Shown: positions 5,832 through 8,391 of the stretch, piece by piece
How positions within the stretch are numbered: position 1 is the stretch's first letter
Layout of the letters: the number at the start of each line of letters is the position of its first letter
From: Bacteroidota bacterium
GTDB lineage: Bacteria > Bacteroidota > Bacteroidia > Flavobacteriales > Weeksellaceae
Reading direction: 5' to 3'
NCBI GenBank assembly: GCA_023393915.1
Contig: JAEXBS010000070.1
Location: 1 to 8,391, forward strand
DNA: 8,391 bases
Position numbers and translations under genes: made by a program
Notes under the pieces: model-generated
Told to the model about the DNA's origin: nothing
What the model saw: only the letters and a program-made list of their open reading frames with translations
Database searches by the model: none

Positions 5832-5968
5832 GGGAACAAGAGAACAAGCAGAACAACCATTTCCTATATTCCTTACGCGCGTGTGTGCGTGCCCAGATAC
5901 GTATTCTTTACTCTCTTTTTTCTGTTTGAATATAATGGACTTTAGTTGTTCCATATGTTCCTTGTCCC
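5832..5968. other. Candidate phage replication origin: GAACA repeat clusters flanking an AT-rich core
   Basis: Left cluster 5832-5858 holds three GAACA units (5834, 5842, 5851) at 8-9 base spacing. Right cluster 5944-5968 holds two GAACA units and one GGACA in the opposite orientation. Read on opposite strands, the clusters align nearly end to end: GGGAACAAG vs GGGACAAG, then GAACA, then GAACAAC. Between them is a further TTCC-type repeat (5862-5873) and an AT-rich core: 11 of 43 bases in 5901-5943 are G or C, against GC-rich genes around it. It begins 4 bases past the stop of the VapE primase-helicase. Phage and SaPI-type origins have this layout, with iterons on both sides of an AT-rich segment near the gene of their initiator helicase. 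The core also contains a perfect TATAAT on the plus strand (5931-5936, weak TTTACT 18 bases upstream), so a regulatory operator is the main alternative. Confidence 0.5.
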
Positions 5969-5971
5969 TTC

Positions 5972-8317
5972 TCAAAACCCGAATTTGCGGCGATAAAGCC
6001 GCTGTTTTCCGTAAAATGGGATGCGACGGCTCGACTTCGTTCGTTCCCACCCTTCGACACGCGTCATCAACGCGGCGATGGTATAGCTGTCAGTGGGCTT
6101 GAGCTCGGATAGGTTCTTTCCGAAGCACTCACACCAGATTTCTGCGTTGCTGACCGTTTCTCGACGGACTGTCCCGATGGCAGTGAGCGGATCGCCACGG
6201 TTGGCAATGTAGCTTCTGCGTTCGAAAACGTCCTTGCTATCCCAGTCGACGGGCAACAGCGTATCAAGGTATTCCTCTACCATGCCTTGACGCTCGTCCT
6301 CTTCCATCGCGCCGCGCTGGAGCTCCTCGGCAGCGCTTAGCATCTCGCCCTCCAAATACAGCTTCTCGCCGCTTTCGTAGAGGTGCTTCGCCTCCGCCCA
6401 GATTTGATCGCGCTCCTCCGGCGTGAAGTGAAAGCGTTTGACCTGTGCTTCCTGATGGCACTTCACGATCCAGAACCTGCGGTTGCCCGTGATGTCGCGC
6501 AGATAGCCACGCTCCCCGTTGACGGTTGCGATGATCACACACTGACGCGGGTGGCTCTCCACCACCTTGCCGTAGCTGGGTCTGTACTTATCGTCTGTCA
6601 CGGTGAGGAAATCCTTGACCTTTTCAACATCGGCTTTTTTCATCCCGGCGAGTTCGCCAATCTCCGCAAACCAAAATCCCTGCAGCTTCTCTGCGCCGGT
6701 CTTGTCCTCCATATCAGACAGCGCGAGGGTTTCGCAGTAAAATTCCTCGCCAACAAGGTCTTTAAGGATGGTGCTTTTCCCGATGCCCTGCGCGCCGTCG
6801 AGTACCAAGATGCAATCGAACTTAACTCCGGGTTGGTACACCCGCGCGACGGCTGCCGCGAATGTCTTCCGGCTGACTGTGTGGATATACTCGGTGTCGT
6901 CCGCTTGCAGGCAGCGAACAAACAGCGTTGGAATCCGCTCCACGCCATCCCACGGCGGCAGCTTGTCGAGGTAATCACGAATCGGGTGGAAATGCCTGTC
7001 GTCGGCTACCTTTGTAAACGCTACGTCGTGATTGCGTGTAGAGAACGGGAGATATCGGATGTCGATCAACGCCTTCATCTGTGCGGTGTCGGCATCGCGC
7101 CACCATCTGTTACCGAGCGGTCGCTCCCACGGCACCTTGCCAATGACCTGTATGCGGCTGGCCATCTCGTTGTAGCCGAAGAACGCGAAGTCGGGATCGT
7201 GTGTTAAGATCAACATCAGATTCCACACACTGTTTTCCAGCAGCTTGCTGCGCGGCATGTACGTCAGTTTGCTTTTCCAGTCGACATCCTCCTCGGAGAA
7301 GTCATACTGTGCTTGCTTTTCGCGTTCTTCCGTCAGCAGCGTTCTGACAGTGGGCTGCTGGGTGGCGAACTCGCACATGGCCTGATAACTGGCTTTTTCA
7401 TCACTGTCGCCGAATCTGTGGATGCGCACGAGGTCAAAGGCGTTGAGCAGCTTTCCGCAGGCCGGATCTGTGGCGTGATGGCTGTACGCAAACTTTTCGT
7501 CGTAGATCACAACGCCCGCGCTGCTGTCCGCCGGGATATAGTCATAGCGCCCATCAATCGCCGATGTCGCGTAGACATCCGAGAGAAACGCGTCGATGGC
7601 TTCCGTGATAGAAAAGGCACGGCAGAAAGCACCGACCACGCCGGACTTGCCAAGCGGGTCTTCCTGTGGCTTTCGGGCGCTTTCCCGCACTACGCTTTCC
7701 CGGGACGACGTCGGCAGCAGCGAACAGTCCTTCCAGTCGGGGTGCGCGGATAGAATCTCGTCGGGATTCAACCACGCCCCTTCAGTCGTCTTGCAGATAA
7801 ACTCGCCGTTTGAGGGCGTAGTCGGCCAGTACATCAGCTGGCTTGGCCTATAGGAACACTCATCAAACTGATCGATGCCCCAGACGTCTGCGAAGAACCT
7901 CGACAGCGCAACGTACTCATCCGGCGTCACATCCCTTGTGAGCGGTACGATGATACGGCAGCGTGGTGCTTCCGGCGTATGACCGTGGGTGGTATAGAGG
8001 CAGGAAGCACACGTAGACTCGTGAGTGAAGCGATCTATGAAGCCGATTTCAGCGTGATCCGCGTCCATCGTCAGCATCGAACGGCAGGTCACTGTGTCCG
8101 CTTTCCTGCGATTGTTCTTAAGCTGACCGCCTACAAATCCGCCCTTGTCCTTCGCCGCGTCGCGTTCGGCCTTTTTCATTCGGGGGTATTCTTCGGCGGA
8201 TTCTGTCGTGCGGATGGTTGTGGATAGTCTCGTGCAGAGAGCGTCCCATGTGGTCGTTTTGTTTGACCACGTTCGCGCAAAGCAGCTATTCCCGTAGGCA
8301 ATGGGTAATTCACGCAT
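5972..8317 (-). CDS. Virulence-associated E (VapE) family phage primase-helicase
   Basis: The 781-residue protein joins an N-terminal primase-like part to a C-terminal VapE/D5-type P-loop ATPase. The N-terminal part has MDAD (84-87), YTTHGH (108-113) and APRCRIIVPL (117-126), resembling the DxD and sxH motifs of archaeo-eukaryotic primases (moderate confidence). The ATPase has DGAQGIGKST (507-516, Walker A with Lys514), FWFAEIGEL (548-556, Walker B) and IIATVNGERGYLRD followed by TGNRRFW (595-616), the VapE signature with sensor Asn600 and an arginine finger pair. It probably primes and unwinds phage DNA at the start of replication; VapE proteins are common in Firmicutes phages and satellites. 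The ATG at 8317 has AGGAGG 9 bases upstream. The stop at 5972 is followed at once by the repeat clusters proposed as origin. It is the largest gene of the window and looks intact. Confidence 0.93.
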   Translation of the reverse strand: MRELPIAYGNSCFARTWSNKTTTWDALCTRLSTTIRTTESAEEYPRMKKAERDAAKDKGGFVGGQLKNNRRKADTVTCRSMLTMDADHAEIGFIDRFTHESTCASCLYTTHGHTPEAPRCRIIVPLTRDVTPDEYVALSRFFADVWGIDQFDECSYRPSQLMYWPTTPSNGEFICKTTEGAWLNPDEILSAHPDWKDCSLLPTSSRESVVRESARKPQEDPLGKSGVVGAFCRAFSITEAIDAFLSDVYATSAIDGRYDYIPADSSAGVVIYDEKFAYSHHATDPACGKLLNAFDLVRIHRFGDSDEKASYQAMCEFATQQPTVRTLLTEEREKQAQYDFSEEDVDWKSKLTYMPRSKLLENSVWNLMLILTHDPDFAFFGYNEMASRIQVIGKVPWERPLGNRWWRDADTAQMKALIDIRYLPFSTRNHDVAFTKVADDRHFHPIRDYLDKLPPWDGVERIPTLFVRCLQADDTEYIHTVSRKTFAAAVARVYQPGVKFDCILVLDGAQGIGKSTILKDLVGEEFYCETLALSDMEDKTGAEKLQGFWFAEIGELAGMKKADVEKVKDFLTVTDDKYRPSYGKVVESHPRQCVIIATVNGERGYLRDITGNRRFWIVKCHQEAQVKRFHFTPEERDQIWAEAKHLYESGEKLYLEGEMLSAAEELQRGAMEEDERQGMVEEYLDTLLPVDWDSKDVFERRSYIANRGDPLTAIGTVRRETVSNAEIWCECFGKNLSELKPTDSYTIAALMTRVEGWERTKSSRRIPFYGKQRLYRRKFGF

Positions 8318-8321
8318 GGTA

Positions 8322-8372
8322 CTACACCTCCTGACATGTTGGTATGCGTGTGCAACGGTTATCTGAGATCAC
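8322..8372 (-). CDS. Possible 16-residue leader ORF before the primase-helicase gene
   Basis: A GTG start (8372) has AGGAGG 7 bases upstream and overlaps a TGA stop of the preceding frame. The ORF encodes VISDNRCTRIPTCQEV (the GTG start would be read as Met) and ends with TAG 4 bases before the VapE ATG, and its last codons overlap the VapE ribosome binding site. Spacing suits translational coupling, but the ORF is too short to score as coding, and the AGGAGG could simply be chance within the upstream gene. Low confidence. Confidence 0.2.
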   Translation of the reverse strand: MISDNRCTRIPTCQEV

Positions 8373-8391
8373 TCGCGCACCTCCTCACCGC
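8369..8391 (-). CDS. 3' end of an upstream phage gene (partial)
   Basis: Only the last codons are in the window, reading GEEVRE then TGA, with the remainder beyond the right edge. The acidic ending and the stop shortly before VapE fit an operon neighbour. Related phages often have DNA polymerase or DUF2815-type genes here, but nothing identifies this one. A second frame is open to TAA at about 8361-8359, so the frame itself is uncertain. Confidence 0.4.

Noticed and set aside
6383..7207. Plus-strand open frame of 274 codons inside the primase-helicase gene
   Set aside because: Antisense to the Walker A, Walker B and VapE signature region; coding constraint on the minus strand explains it.
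1..8391. CRISPR arrays, tRNA or rRNA genes, phage attachment sites
   Set aside because: I found no spaced direct-repeat array, no tRNA-like cloverleaf, no rRNA sequence and no integrase or att-like duplication other than the IS target repeat.

Overview
The window looks like the replication and early-to-late region of a temperate phage or prophage from a Gram-positive, Clostridia-type host. That host assignment is an inference. It rests on strong AGGAGG-type ribosome binding sites, tightly packed and overlapping genes, a DUF1492/ArpU-like protein, the order virulence-E primase-helicase / VRR-NUC nuclease / SNF2 helicase typical of Firmicutes phages, and an IS30-family element. No chromosomal housekeeping gene appears. 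The metK copy is short and sits inside the phage gene order, so it is read as a phage gene.

All phage genes are on the minus strand, so transcription runs from high to low coordinates. At the right edge are the last codons of an upstream gene (8369-8391) and a possible 16-codon mini-ORF (8322-8372). Then come the VapE-type primase-helicase (5972-8317), a 158-base gap whose repeats look like a replication origin (5832-5968), a zinc-finger protein (5292-5813), a stand-alone VRR-NUC nuclease (5018-5299), an SNF2-like helicase (3673-5037), a 52-residue protein (3510-3668), a DUF1492 sigma-like regulator (3068-3496) and a small zinc-ribbon protein (2853-3071). From 5299 down to 2853 neighbouring genes overlap or are separated by 13 bases or fewer, which suggests one translationally coupled operon.

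A 1,629-base IS30-family element (1230-2858, transposase on the plus strand) has inserted into the last codons of the zinc-ribbon gene. It has perfect 30-base terminal inverted repeats and sits between 13-base direct repeats that differ at one position. Its transposase is split by a one-base shift at a run of six A residues, but the catalytic DDE residues are present. Beyond the element is a 148-base leader (1061-1208) carrying a strong intrinsic-terminator hairpin, followed by metK (14-1060), an S-adenosylmethionine synthetase probably feeding phage DNA methyltransferases encoded just outside the window.

Working model: VapE primes and unwinds DNA at a nearby origin, VRR-NUC and SNF2 handle DNA structures during replication or recombination, DUF1492 links replication to late gene expression, and MetK supplies the methyl donor for DNA modification. 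The origin, the metK leader hairpin and the unusual IS footprint are the items most worth testing.
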